A stretch of 64,000 nucleotides of DNA from an uncultured Desulfobacteraceae bacterium (GTDB lineage: Bacteria; Desulfobacterota; Desulfobacteria; Desulfobacterales; UBA2174). Location: assembly GCA_937982505.1 (NCBI GenBank), contig CALJLV010000189.1, positions 1-64,000 of the forward strand, given 5' to 3'. The notes under the pieces are model-generated. The model worked only from the letters and a program-made list of their open reading frames with translations. It did no database searches and was not told the origin of the DNA. The translations under genes were made by a program, and so were the position numbers. Below, piece by piece: positions 1 through 8,198 of the stretch; within the stretch, counting starts at the first letter, position 1, and every line of letters starts with the position of its first letter.

Positions 1-49
1 ACGAGGTTGACTGACGTGACTGGAGTTCAGACGTGTGCTCTTCCGATCT
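1..49 (+). other. Illumina TruSeq index adapter sequence (artefact)
   Basis: Bases 16-49 match the read-2 TruSeq adapter exactly (begins GTGACTGGAGTTCAGACGTG and ends TCTTCCGATCT). Bases 8-15 (TGACTGAC) sit where the 8-base index would be, and bases 1-7 resemble the end of the P7 flow-cell sequence with one mismatch. This is library-construction DNA left untrimmed at a contig end, not genomic sequence. Confidence 0.97.
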
Positions 50-358
50 GTTCCCCATGGATTCGCCTGTGCCCTTGCAATGCCTGAGGTGTTGAAATTC
101 AATTACAAGGTAATCGGCGAGAAACTTGACATCCTGATAAGATACTTGAGGTTCGAAGACGTTGGTGAGTTCGCAGTAGCCATAGAAGATCTGATGATCG
201 TGGGAGAGGCTCCGAGAAAGCTATCTGAAATCGGAATCAGAGAAGAGGATCTCGACGGACTCGTCGATTCCTCGCTCTCTTCGCCAATAGCGAAACTGAA
301 TCCGGCAAAAATTGGCAGAGAAGAACTGAGAGAGATATTCGAGCATATTCTTCAGTGA
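50..358 (+). CDS. Iron-containing alcohol dehydrogenase, C-terminal fragment (foreign DNA)
   Basis: The frame is open from the end of the adapter and stops at 356-358. The first residues (VPHGFACALAMPEVLKFN) resemble the His-containing metal-binding helix of group III iron-dependent alcohol dehydrogenases, and the tail (GREELREIFEHIL) fits the family C-terminus. The 5' part is missing because the read starts inside the gene. Base composition and heavy AGA arginine use differ from everything after about base 1000, so it belongs to the chimeric segment and not to the main genome. A Thermotogota source is plausible but inferred. Confidence 0.6.
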   Translation, partial: VPHGFACALAMPEVLKFNYKVIGEKLDILIRYLRFEDVGEFAVAIEDLMIVGEAPRKLSEIGIREEDLDGLVDSSLSSPIAKLNPAKIGREELREIFEHILQ

Positions 359-359
359 G

Positions 360-986
360 GTGGATAAATTGAATAAGGATGAGATTCAAGAACTTCAAAG
401 AAAGGCAAGAAAGGTGAGGGCTCTGGTAATCGAAATGATCGGCCGCCTAGGCGTTGGCCATATAGGTGGAGCTTTGTCGATCGTCGATGCACTTACGGTC
501 CTTTACTTCAGAGTGATGCAAGTTAGGCCAGAAGAACCTTCGTGGCCGGAAAGAGATCACTTCGTTCTCTCGAAGGGCCATGGTGGACCGGGCCTGTATG
601 CCGTACTGGCCGAGAGAGGATTCTTCTCTACTGACCTCCTCTGGACTCTGAATAAGCCCGAAACACTATTACCTTCCCACTGTGACAGACTGAGAACCCC
701 GGGAATAGATATGACGGCCGGCTCGCTTGGCCAGGGATTCTCTGCGGCAGTAGGTATTGCAATAGCCAAAAAGATCTCGAGGAACCCTTCAAGGGTCTTC
801 ACGATAATTGGCGATGGTGAGAGCCAGGAAGGTCAGATCTGGGAAGCTGCGATGCTCGCTTCTCATAGAAAACTGGATAATCTAATTGCGATGCAGGATT
901 ACAACAGAATGCAGATCGACGGAAATATCTCTGACGTAAATGGACTTGAACCTCTAGAAGACAAGTGGCGGGCCTTCGGCTGGAAT
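360..986 (+). CDS. Transketolase N-terminal subunit, 3'-truncated by a chimeric join (foreign DNA)
   Basis: A GTG start at 360 follows the previous stop by one base. The protein carries the thiamine-diphosphate transketolase signatures of split (two-subunit) transketolases: GHIGGALS near residue 35, SKGHGGPGLYAVLA near residue 70, a TAGSLGQG motif near residue 120 and the GDGESQEGQ diphosphate/Mg-binding motif near residue 150. The family-like sequence runs to WRAFGWN and then changes into a nonsense tail where the contig switches to GC-rich DNA, so about the last quarter of the subunit is absent. The enzyme moves two-carbon ketol units in the pentose phosphate pathway. Lower GC and AGA codons mark it as foreign to the rest of the window. 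Confidence 0.85.
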
Positions 987-1005
987 GCGACTTCGAGCCG
1001 CTCCT
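986..1005. other. Chimeric assembly junction
   Basis: Left of here the plus strand encodes a recognisable transketolase up to Asn at 984-986. Right of here the minus strand encodes a recognisable CobB/CbiA. Neither gene reaches its natural end, both are lost at the same place, and GC content jumps. With adapter sequence at base 1, the simplest explanation is a mis-joined contig or chimeric read, not a natural insertion. Confidence 0.85.
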
Positions 1006-2281
1006 CTCGGCCCGCGCGGGCCGAGATCCGGTAAACGCGCGCAAGGTCGTCGCCGCCGCCGGCGCCGATCAGTTCGGAATAATGGAACTCGTGGCCCCGC
1101 AGTCGGCGCCCCGGCCCGCCGAAGAGGGTCTCGCGGGTCAAAACGGCCTCGCGGTAGCCCAGAGAGCGCAGCCTCGGGGTCATGCGGGTGGCCAGGGGAA
1201 AGCAGCCCGTCATCTCGTGTCGCCGCTGTTCGGCATCCTCCAGTTCCCGGCACAGGTACATGAAGCCGCCGCACTCGCCGTAGATCGGCATGCCGGCCCG
1301 ACTGGCGGCCAGGACCTGGCGCCGCAGGGAGCGGTTGCGCTGCAGATCGGCGGCGTAAAGCTCGGGATACCCGCCGCCGAAATAGAGCCCGTCCAAATCC
1401 GCCGGCAGATGGGGGTCGCCAAGGGGCGAGAAAGGGACGATGCGGGCCCCGTTGGCCTCCAGCAGCTCGATGTTCTCCGGGTAATAGAAGCAAAAGGCGC
1501 GGTCCCGCGCCACGCCGATACGCACCGTGGCCTGAACCGCGGCGTGCGGCGCACCCACCTCCAGCCCGGCCAGCGGACTCAATCCGTCCAGCAGAGCGTC
1601 CAGGTCGCATCCGGCCGCCACGGCACGGGCCAGACGCGAGAGCGCTTGTTCGTCCAGGGGGCGGTCCTCGTCGGTCACCAGCCCCAGATGGCGTTCGGGC
1701 ATGGCGATGCCATCGTCGCGCCCCAGGGCGCCGAGGCAGGGCATGGCCACGCACCCCTCCAGGGCCTGGCGCAGATGGTCGAGGTGCCGCGCACCGCCCA
1801 CGCGGTTGAAGAGCACTCCGGCAAACACCACCCCGGGATCGAAGCGTTCGAAGCCCTGGACCAGGGCCGCCGCGCTGCGGGCCATGCGGCGCGCATCGAC
1901 CACCAGCAGCACCGGCAGCCCCAGCCATTTGGCCATCTGGGCGGTGGACCCGGCCTCGCTGCGGCCATCGAACCCGTCGAAGAGCCCCATGACGCCTTCG
2001 ACCACGGCCACGTCGGCCGCGGCGGCCTGGCGGGCGAAAATCCGGTGATTGGTATCACGGTCGAGCATCCATCCGTCCAGGTTGCGGCTGGCATGACCGC
2101 AGGCCCGCCGGTGGTGTCCCGGATCGATGAAATCCGGTCCCACCTTGAAGGGCGCCACCTTCAATCCCCGAAGGCGCAGGGCCGCCATCAGCCCCAGGGC
2201 CACGGTGGTCTTGCCGCTGCCGCTGTGGGGGGCCGCCACCACCAAGGCGCGCGGGCCAAAGCCAGAAGGGTCGCTGGACAT
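1000..2281 (-). CDS. cobB/cbiA: Cobyrinic acid a,c-diamide synthase, C-terminally truncated at the junction
   Basis: The enzyme amidates the a and c side chains of cobyrinate using glutamine and ATP during cobamide synthesis. The ATG at 2281 is followed by a P-loop (HSGSGKTT, about residues 19-26) of the dethiobiotin-synthetase-like domain. The motif VEGVMGLFDG lies near residue 95, and the C-terminal glutamine amidotransferase domain has its nucleophile in YGECGGFMYL. The recognisable sequence covers about 425 residues and ends near base 1000 without the normal C-terminus, because the contig is mis-joined there; the open frame continues through foreign DNA. It diverges from the riboswitch-controlled cobT operon, giving a cobamide locus. 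The riboswitch is on the other strand and does not act on this gene. Confidence 0.9.
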
Positions 2282-2416
2282 GCCGGTCGTCTCCGTTATC
2301 GCTCAGAAAGGCACCATAACGGCGGTTAGCCTATGCGCCGGGGCCGGGGATGTCAACGGCCGGCTTGACAACGCCGGCCCGGATCGGCTATCGCTACGGT
2401 CCACAACAGGCCAAGC

Positions 2417-2614
2417 CTGTCGGTGTCGGAAGGCGGGCTCGAACCCGAGCCGGTCGCCGACAAAGAGGGAAACCGGTTCAAATCCGGTGCGGTCCCGCCG
2501 CTGTGCGTGGGGACGCCGGTCGCAACAGGCCACTGTGCCGCAGGAAGTTTTCGAAGCGGCATGGGAAGGCGCGGTCCGAGCGGATGATCCACAAGCCAGA
2601 AGACCTGCCGACAG
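2417..2614 (+). promoter_or_regulatory. Cobalamin riboswitch
   Basis: The core reads GGGAAACCGGTTCAAATCCGG followed by GCGGTCCCGCCGCTGT, the conserved central helix of adenosylcobalamin riboswitches. The 3' B12-box AAGCCAGAAGACCTGCC is at 2593-2609. The closing P1 helix pairs CTGTCGG (2417-2423) with CCGACAG (2608-2614). It is followed 25 bp later by an intrinsic terminator, which indicates transcriptional control. It is oriented toward the dehydrogenase/TrpD-like/CobT genes. Cobalamin binding should stop transcription of these genes. The interval 2282-2416 between cobB and the riboswitch holds no gene and presumably contains both promoters. Confidence 0.95.
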
Positions 2615-2639
2615 ACTTTTCTCCCCCCGTGGCGATGGT

Positions 2640-2681
2640 AAAGCCCCGGGCCGATGCGACATCGGCGCCGGGGCTTTTTTT
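2640..2681 (+). terminator. Intrinsic terminator of the cobalamin riboswitch
   Basis: AAAGCCCCGG pairs with CCGGGGCTTT around an inner CCGAT/ATCGG helix and is followed by seven T residues. It sits directly downstream of the riboswitch and upstream of the first structural gene's ribosome binding site, the normal place for the expression platform. Confidence 0.92.
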
Positions 2682-2703
2682 CTGTCCACCGGGAGGTTCC
2701 CCC

Positions 2704-3747
2704 GTGCCCTGCGCCATGTCCGCCATCCTGCCCTCTGCCATGCGTGCCGTGGTGCTCCAGGAACCCGGCCGCCTCAGGGCGGCCGTTCTGCCCTGCCCTT
2801 CCTGTCCTGCGGGGGGGGTGGTCGTGCGGGTGCAGGCCTGCGGGGTATGCCGCAGCGATCTCAAAATGGCCGCCGAAGGGCATCGGGCCCTGGTCTATCC
2901 GCGCGTTCCAGGGCATGAGGCCGCCGGCACGGTGGCCGCCAGCCGCAGTCCGGCCTTCAAGATCGGAGACCGGGTCACCGTGGCCCCCGGGCTGCGCTGC
3001 GGCCGCTGTCCTCACTGCCGTCGCGGGGCCGATCAGCGCTGCGAGAGCCGCGACATCATCGGCTTCAGCCTGGACGGGGGGTTCGCCGAGTATCTGGCCG
3101 TGCCGCTGCAAGGCGAACCACGCGGCGCCCTGGTCCCTCTTCCCGAATGCCTGGAATTTGCCGGGGCCGCCCTGGCCGAGCCCTTGGCCTGCTGCCTCAA
3201 CGCCCAATCGCGGGTCTCGCTGGGAGCCGGGGATCGGGTGCTGGTGGTGGGGGCCGGGATCCTGGGGCTGCTGCACCTGGTCCTGGCCCGCCGGAGCGGG
3301 GCGGCTTCGATCTGGGTGGTCGAACCGCGGGCCGGCCGGCGCGACCTGGCCCTGGCCCTGGGCGCCGATCTGGCCTTCGACCCGTCCGCCCTCAGGGATC
3401 TGCCCCGTTCCAGCCGGGATGTGCTGATCATGGCCGCTGGCCCGGTGGCTCTCGCCGGGCCCCTGGCGGCCGGCCTGGCCCGCGGCGGCCGGATCTGCCT
3501 TTTCTCCGGGCCGGGGCCGGGTTCTGCCGGACTGCCGGACGCGGCGGCCATCCATTACCAGGAGCTTCTCGTCAGCGGCAGCTACGGCTGCGCCCAAGGG
3601 CACATTCGCCGGGCGGTGGGCCTCCTGGCCGAGGGCCGGGTGCCCATCGACCGGCTCGTTACCGGCCGCATCCGACTGGCCGACCTGCCCGCCTATCTCA
3701 CCGCCGGCCCCGGCCCGGCGGATCTGAAAACCGTGGTGGAGATCTGA
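2704..3747 (+). CDS. Zinc-dependent medium-chain alcohol/threonine dehydrogenase-like protein
   Basis: A medium-chain dehydrogenase/reductase of about 347 residues. It has the catalytic-zinc motif CGVCRSDLK, the PGHEAAG motif, four structural-zinc cysteines in LRCGRCPHCRRGADQRC and a Rossmann fold (VVGAGILGLL). The GTG at 2704 was chosen because GGGAGG lies 7 bases upstream. ATG codons at 2716 and 2740 are possible alternatives. It is the first gene behind the cobalamin riboswitch and is followed after 2 bases by the TrpD-like gene and then cobT. It therefore probably acts in cobamide assembly, perhaps on a lower-ligand precursor or alcohol side-chain intermediate. The substrate cannot be read from the sequence. 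Confidence 0.85.
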   Translation: MPCAMSAILPSAMRAVVLQEPGRLRAAVLPCPSCPAGGVVVRVQACGVCRSDLKMAAEGHRALVYPRVPGHEAAGTVAASRSPAFKIGDRVTVAPGLRCGRCPHCRRGADQRCESRDIIGFSLDGGFAEYLAVPLQGEPRGALVPLPECLEFAGAALAEPLACCLNAQSRVSLGAGDRVLVVGAGILGLLHLVLARRSGAASIWVVEPRAGRRDLALALGADLAFDPSALRDLPRSSRDVLIMAAGPVALAGPLAAGLARGGRICLFSGPGPGSAGLPDAAAIHYQELLVSGSYGCAQGHIRRAVGLLAEGRVPIDRLVTGRIRLADLPAYLTAGPGPADLKTVVEI

Positions 3748-3749
3748 CG

Positions 3750-4895
3750 ATGGTCCACGATCCCTTGAAACCCTTCGGCGCCCTCATCGGCCGGCTCCTG
3801 GCGGGAAGCGATCTGTCCCGTGAAGAAGCCGCCGCGGCCTTTGCCGAAATCCTCGGAGACCGTCAATCCGAGATCCATCAGGGAGCCTTCCTGGCCGCCC
3901 TCACGGCCAAGGGGCCGACGCCCGATGAGATCGCCGGGGCCTGGGCCGCCATCCTCGACCGAGACACCGTGACCGTCGCCGTCGCCGCAGATCCGCCCCT
4001 GGTCGACAACTGCGGCACCGGCATGGACGGGGCGGGCACCTTCAACATCTCCACCGCGGCGGCCATCGTGGCGGCCGCCGGCGGCTGCCGCCTGGCGCGC
4101 CACGGTGCCCGGGCCGTCTCCTCGGCCTGCGGCACGGTGGACGTCTGCCAGGCCCTGGGAGTGGACGTCGATTGTCCGGTCCAGACGGTCTGCGACAGCA
4201 TCGAAAAGGCGGGGATCGGCCTTTTCAACGCCATGAGCCCCCGGGTTCACCCCGGCGCCCTGGGCCGCATCCTGTCGCGCCTGCGTTTCGGCAGCATCCT
4301 GAACATCGCCGCTTCGCTGGCCAACCCGGCCCGCCCGACCCTGGCAGTCCGGGGCGTCTACCGCCCGGAGCTGGTCCTTCCCATCGCCCGGGCCATGCGG
4401 TCCATCGGCTACCGGCGGGCCCTGGTCTTTCACGGCCGCCTGCCGGACGGTCGCGGCATGGACGAACTGGCACCGGCGGGGGACAACACGACGGCTGAAC
4501 TGCACGCGGACGGACGCATCACGACCAGGCGGGTCGATCCGGCCCGCCTGGGCTTGAGCGGCGGCGACCCGCAATTGCTGTCCGGGAGCGGCGTGGCCGC
4601 CGCCGAGGCCCGGTCGCTGGTCCGTCTGATCGGCGGAAGGGAAAACGGCATCCGCCGGGAAGCGGTCTGCCTCAATGCGGCGGCCATCTTGTACATCTCC
4701 GATCGGGTGGCCGACCTGGCCGAGGGCGTGGCCCTTGCTTCCCGGCTGATCGAGGACGGCCGCGTCCTGGCGGCCCTGGAGCGTTGGGTCGCCGCCCAGC
4801 AGACCGAGGCCGGCGCCGGCAAAGAACGATTTCAATCCCTTGTCTGTGCGGCGATGTCGCATCCCAACGGTTCTCTTCAAGGAGGAAACGGATGA
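3750..4895 (+). CDS. Anthranilate phosphoribosyltransferase-like protein (TrpD family paralogue) in cobT operon
   Basis: A 381-residue protein of the TrpD/thymidine-phosphorylase fold. A helical N-terminal domain (about residues 1-75) is followed by the PRPP-binding glycine loop DNCGTGMDGAGTFNIST near residue 90 and RHGARAVSSACGTVD near residue 118, equivalent to the KHGNR-S motif of AnPRT. Further on are LNIAASLANPARP and GVYRPEL. It starts 2 bases after the dehydrogenase and overlaps cobT by ATGA. No other trp gene is beside it. Its place under a cobalamin riboswitch next to CobT, which is also a phosphoribosyltransferase, argues for a role in activating or salvaging a cobamide lower-ligand base rather than in tryptophan synthesis. 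That role is inference. Confidence 0.8.
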   Translation: MVHDPLKPFGALIGRLLAGSDLSREEAAAAFAEILGDRQSEIHQGAFLAALTAKGPTPDEIAGAWAAILDRDTVTVAVAADPPLVDNCGTGMDGAGTFNISTAAAIVAAAGGCRLARHGARAVSSACGTVDVCQALGVDVDCPVQTVCDSIEKAGIGLFNAMSPRVHPGALGRILSRLRFGSILNIAASLANPARPTLAVRGVYRPELVLPIARAMRSIGYRRALVFHGRLPDGRGMDELAPAGDNTTAELHADGRITTRRVDPARLGLSGGDPQLLSGSGVAAAEARSLVRLIGGRENGIRREAVCLNAAAILYISDRVADLAEGVALASRLIEDGRVLAALERWVAAQQTEAGAGKERFQSLVCAAMSHPNGSLQGGNG

Positions 4896-5962
4896 CCGAT
4901 TTGCATGCCCTGATCAGGAAAATCGAACCGGCCTCGGCCGAATGGCAGGCCAAGGCCGAGGCGCGCACCGCCAGTCTGGTGATGCCGCCCCGGGCCCTGG
5001 GACGGCTGCACCCTATCGCCGAACGGCTCTGCGCCATCCGCGGCAGCCTGAATCCTTCCATCCGCCGACGGGCCTTCATGGTCATGGCCGCCGATCACGG
5101 GGTGGTGGCCGAAGGGGTCAGCGCCTTTCCCCAGGCCGTCACCGGCGAGATGATCCGCTGCTTTCTGCGCGGCGGGGCCGGGATCAACGTGCTGGCGCGC
5201 CAGGCCGGCGCCGAGGTCTTCGTGGTGGACGCCGGGGTGGCGGCCGATATCGATCCCTCCGGGCTTCCCGGGGCCGACCGTCTGCGGGTGCACAAGGTCG
5301 CCCGGGGCACGGCCAACTTCGCCCAGGGACCGGCCATGGACCGCGATCAGGCCCGGCGTTCGATTCTGACCGGCTTCGAGGAGGCGAACCTCCTGCTGGA
5401 CGCGGGCTACGAGATCCTGGGCACCGGCGACATGGGGATCGGCAACACCACCGCCTCGACGGCCATCGGCGTCGTTCTCACCGGAACCTCGATCGACCAG
5501 ATGGTCGGCCGGGGCACCGGGATCGACGATGCCGGACTGGCGCGCAAACGGGCCGCCATCGATCGGGCAATCGCCCTCAACCGTCCCGACCCGGCCGACG
5601 GCCTGGACGTGCTGGCCAAGGTCGGCGGCTTCGAGATCGGCGCCATCGCCGGCCTGATCCTGGCCGGGGCGGCCCGCCGGCGACCGGTGGTCATCGACGG
5701 GCTCATCTCCACCGCCGGCGCCCTGGTGGCCCATGCCCTGTGCCCGGCCAGCGTCGATTATCTCTTCGCGGCCCACTGCGGCGCGGAACCGGGCCACCGG
5801 CGGATGCTGGACCGCCTGGGCCTGAACCCGATCCTCGATCTGGGCTTGCGCCTGGGCGAAGGCACCGGCGGGGCCCTGGCCCTGCATATCATGGACGGGG
5901 CCCTGCGCATCTTCGGCGAGATGCTCACCTTCGCCGAGGCAGGGGTTTCAGAGGCGCACTGA
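4892..5962 (+). CDS. cobT: Nicotinate-nucleotide--dimethylbenzimidazole phosphoribosyltransferase
   Basis: CobT transfers phosphoribose from nicotinate mononucleotide to the lower-ligand base, making the alpha-ribotide for cobamide assembly. The ATG at 4892 overlaps the upstream stop, with GGAGG at 4881-4885. The 356-residue length is normal. The family motifs are present: AADHGVVAEGVSAFPQ near residue 70, GGAGINVLAR, GTGDMGIGNTTASTA near residue 175 and VGRGTGIDD. The catalytic Glu region at the C-terminus (LRLGEGTGGALAL) is intact. It is the third gene of the riboswitch operon, so expression should fall when cobalamin is plentiful. Confidence 0.96.
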   Translation: MTDLHALIRKIEPASAEWQAKAEARTASLVMPPRALGRLHPIAERLCAIRGSLNPSIRRRAFMVMAADHGVVAEGVSAFPQAVTGEMIRCFLRGGAGINVLARQAGAEVFVVDAGVAADIDPSGLPGADRLRVHKVARGTANFAQGPAMDRDQARRSILTGFEEANLLLDAGYEILGTGDMGIGNTTASTAIGVVLTGTSIDQMVGRGTGIDDAGLARKRAAIDRAIALNRPDPADGLDVLAKVGGFEIGAIAGLILAGAARRRPVVIDGLISTAGALVAHALCPASVDYLFAAHCGAEPGHRRMLDRLGLNPILDLGLRLGEGTGGALALHIMDGALRIFGEMLTFAEAGVSEAH

Positions 5963-6008
5963 TGATGGGGGCGGCGCTGGATTCCCGAACCGCACCCCGG
6001 TTGAGCCA

Positions 6009-6719
6009 TCAGTGGGAGAGGGTCAGGGCTTCGACGACCCCGTGGCACTTGCAGGCGGTGGCCAACAGCACCGGTCCCGGGGCGGTTTGGATCCGGGCCA
6101 GCGCCGCCTGCAGGCCGGAGGGCCGAAATCCGCCTACCCCTGGGGCCAATTGGCGGCTGCGCACCACGACCGGCGTAAATCCGGGAATCTCCAGCCGGGC
6201 CAGGTGGCGCCACATCACCCGGGGCCGCGGCTGGCCGGTTACGCTGCAGATACGCTCCGGTTCCGGGCAGTCATCCGGGCAGAGAAAGTCGGCGTTGCTC
6301 ACATAGAGCTGACCCTCTTGGCCGCGCAGGGGATTGGGAACCTGGCAGAGCAGGGCCTCGGGAACCGGCAGGCGCCGGACCGGACCGCGCCGGGCCAGTT
6401 GGCGCCGCACCCATTCACCGGCCACATGCACCGGCACCGCTGGCACGATCCAGTCGGCGGCTTCGGCCAGCTGCGGGATCCCGTCAAGATAGGCGAGGGC
6501 TTCGGCGGCGATGAAGCCGCCCCGGGGCCCTTCGAGGACCAAACCCGGTGGCCGGTCACGGTCCACCACAACGATCTCCGCCTCCGGCCGGCGCCGCCGA
6601 AGCCGTTCCCAGGCCAGCCGCCCGAAGCGTCCCGCACCGAGAATCAGGAATCGGCCCGAGCGGCCGGAATCCCCTGCGGCGGCCCCTTGCCGGGGCCGAT
6701 GTTGCGTTCGGGGTTTCAT
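6009..6719 (-). CDS. Conserved protein with N-terminal Rossmann motif and Cys cluster
   Basis: A 236-residue protein that I do not recognise functionally. Residues 22-45 carry a dinucleotide-binding loop (LILGAGRFGRLA) followed by a strand ending in VVVDRD, as in TrkA-N type domains. The second half has a cysteine-rich stretch (FLCPDDCPEPERICSV) and a late CKCHG, which could bind a metal or Fe-S cluster. It runs convergent to cobT with a 46-bp gap and back to back with maf. It could be an NAD(P)- or siroheme-type binding protein, but no catalytic residues identify a reaction. Confidence 0.7.
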   Translation of the reverse strand: MKPRTQHRPRQGAAAGDSGRSGRFLILGAGRFGRLAWERLRRRRPEAEIVVVDRDRPPGLVLEGPRGGFIAAEALAYLDGIPQLAEAADWIVPAVPVHVAGEWVRRQLARRGPVRRLPVPEALLCQVPNPLRGQEGQLYVSNADFLCPDDCPEPERICSVTGQPRPRVMWRHLARLEIPGFTPVVVRSRQLAPGVGGFRPSGLQAALARIQTAPGPVLLATACKCHGVVEALTLSH

Positions 6720-6785
6720 GGCCGCTCAGTGTCGAAGCATCCGATCCGCTTGTCAAGCCCTCTGGCCGCATGCTAAGGAAGCCGC

Positions 6786-7385
6786 ATGCCGCCGGCCCCC
6801 AACCATGCTCAACTCATTTTGGCCTCCGCTTCGCCGCGGCGCCGCTACCTGCTGCAAAAGGCCGGGCTGCGCGTCACGGTGATCCCCAGCACGGTGGATG
6901 AGCGCCAGGGGCCGGCCGCGCCGCCCTCAGCGCACGTCCGCCACCTTGCCGAGGCCAAAGCCCTGGAGGTCGCCCAGCGCCATCCGCAGGCCTGGGTGAT
7001 CGGCGCCGACACGGTGGTGGTCATTGAAGGGCGCATCCTGGGCAAACCGGCCGGCGTGGACCAGGCCCGCCGCATGCTCGAGCGGCTCAGCGGGCAGAAA
7101 CACCTGGTTCATACCGGCTATGCCATCCGCTGTCTGGCGCGCGGCCGGCACATCAGCGCCACGGTGACCACCGAAGTCGAATTCAAGCGCCTCTTGCCGG
7201 CGGAAATCGAGTGGTACCTGCAAACCGGCGAGCCCTTCGACAAGGCCGGCGCCTACGCGATTCAGGGCATCGGCACCTTCCTGGTGCGGCGCATCGACGG
7301 TTCCTATACCAACGTGGTGGGTCTGCCGGTCTGCGAGGTCATCGAAGTCTTGATCCGTGAGGGCGTCGTCAGTTATTCGGTCTGA
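6786..7385 (+). CDS. maf: Maf family nucleoside triphosphate pyrophosphatase
   Basis: Maf proteins hydrolyse non-canonical or canonical dTTP/UTP-type nucleotides and are linked to septum control. The 199-residue protein has the N-terminal ASASPRR motif (residues 13-19), VDE near residue 38, GADTVVVIEG near residue 77, the LGKPAG lysine motif and a DKAGAYAIQG motif near residue 155. AAGGA lies 8 bases before the ATG. It is the first of a run of rightward genes (maf, PLP protein, queH, M48 peptidase). Confidence 0.93.
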   Translation: MPPAPNHAQLILASASPRRRYLLQKAGLRVTVIPSTVDERQGPAAPPSAHVRHLAEAKALEVAQRHPQAWVIGADTVVVIEGRILGKPAGVDQARRMLERLSGQKHLVHTGYAIRCLARGRHISATVTTEVEFKRLLPAEIEWYLQTGEPFDKAGAYAIQGIGTFLVRRIDGSYTNVVGLPVCEVIEVLIREGVVSYSV

Positions 7386-7437
7386 TCCGTCAGACCTCCT
7401 GGTGCCAACCCCATCGCAACCGCCGAGAGCCGAATCG

Positions 7438-8127
7438 ATGTCCATCGCCCAAAACCTCAAAACGATTCGCACACGGATCCGCCAGGCCGCCGAAAACGCC
7501 GGCCGCGACCCGGCCGAGATCGAACTCGTGGCGGTCACCAAAACCCACCCGGCGTCCCTGGTCCGCCAGGCCTGGGAGTCCGGCGTCGCCGTGGCGGGGG
7601 AAAATTACATCCAGGAAGCCCGGGAAAAGATCGCGGCCCTGGCCGATTGCGGTCTGCGCTGGCATTTTATCGGACATCTCCAATCCAACAAGGCCCGGCA
7701 GGCCGTGGCGCACTTCGAGCTGATCCACAGCGTCGATTCACTCAAACTGGGCCATGAAATCGACAAGCAGGCCGGCCGGATCGGCAAGCCGCAGCCAATC
7801 CTGGTCCAGGTCAATATCAGCCGGGAAGCGACCAAGTCCGGCGCGACGCGCGAAGCAGCCCGGGAGCTGGTCGAGGCCCTGGGCCGGCTGCCGCACCTCC
7901 AGGTCCGCGGGCTGATGACCATGCCCCCCTTTTTCGACCAACCCGAGCGCGCCCGGCCCTATTTTGCGGCCCTGCGCGAACTGCGTGACCGGATCCGCGA
8001 GGCCGCCCCGCCCGGTGTGGTCATGGCGCATCTGTCCATGGGGATGACGGGCGACTTCGAAGCGGCCATCGCCGAAGGGGCCACCCTGGTGCGCATCGGT
8101 ACGGCGATCTTCGGCCAAAGACGATGA
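7438..8127 (+). CDS. YggS family pyridoxal-phosphate homeostasis protein
   Basis: A 229-residue single-domain TIM-barrel PLP carrier. The Schiff-base lysine is Lys35 in AVTKTHP. Other family motifs are GENYIQEA, HFIGHLQSNK, VNISREATKSG and the phosphate-binding LSMGMTGDFEAAI. The ATG at 7438 fits the usual N-terminus better than upstream in-frame starts. It lies between maf and queH on the same strand. It acts in the cytosol in PLP buffering and has no known catalytic activity. Confidence 0.94.
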   Translation: MSIAQNLKTIRTRIRQAAENAGRDPAEIELVAVTKTHPASLVRQAWESGVAVAGENYIQEAREKIAALADCGLRWHFIGHLQSNKARQAVAHFELIHSVDSLKLGHEIDKQAGRIGKPQPILVQVNISREATKSGATREAARELVEALGRLPHLQVRGLMTMPPFFDQPERARPYFAALRELRDRIREAAPPGVVMAHLSMGMTGDFEAAIAEGATLVRIGTAIFGQRR

Positions 8128-8198
8128 GGGATCGGGCGCCGCAGACGGGCGCCCGCCGCAACCGGGTCCCGCACGCTTCTGGACACGGAGAGCTGACG

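Noticed and set aside
899..1000. C-terminal 30-odd residues of the cobB open frame as a natural extension
   Set aside because: They are translated from the reverse strand of the foreign transketolase segment and arise from the chimeric join.
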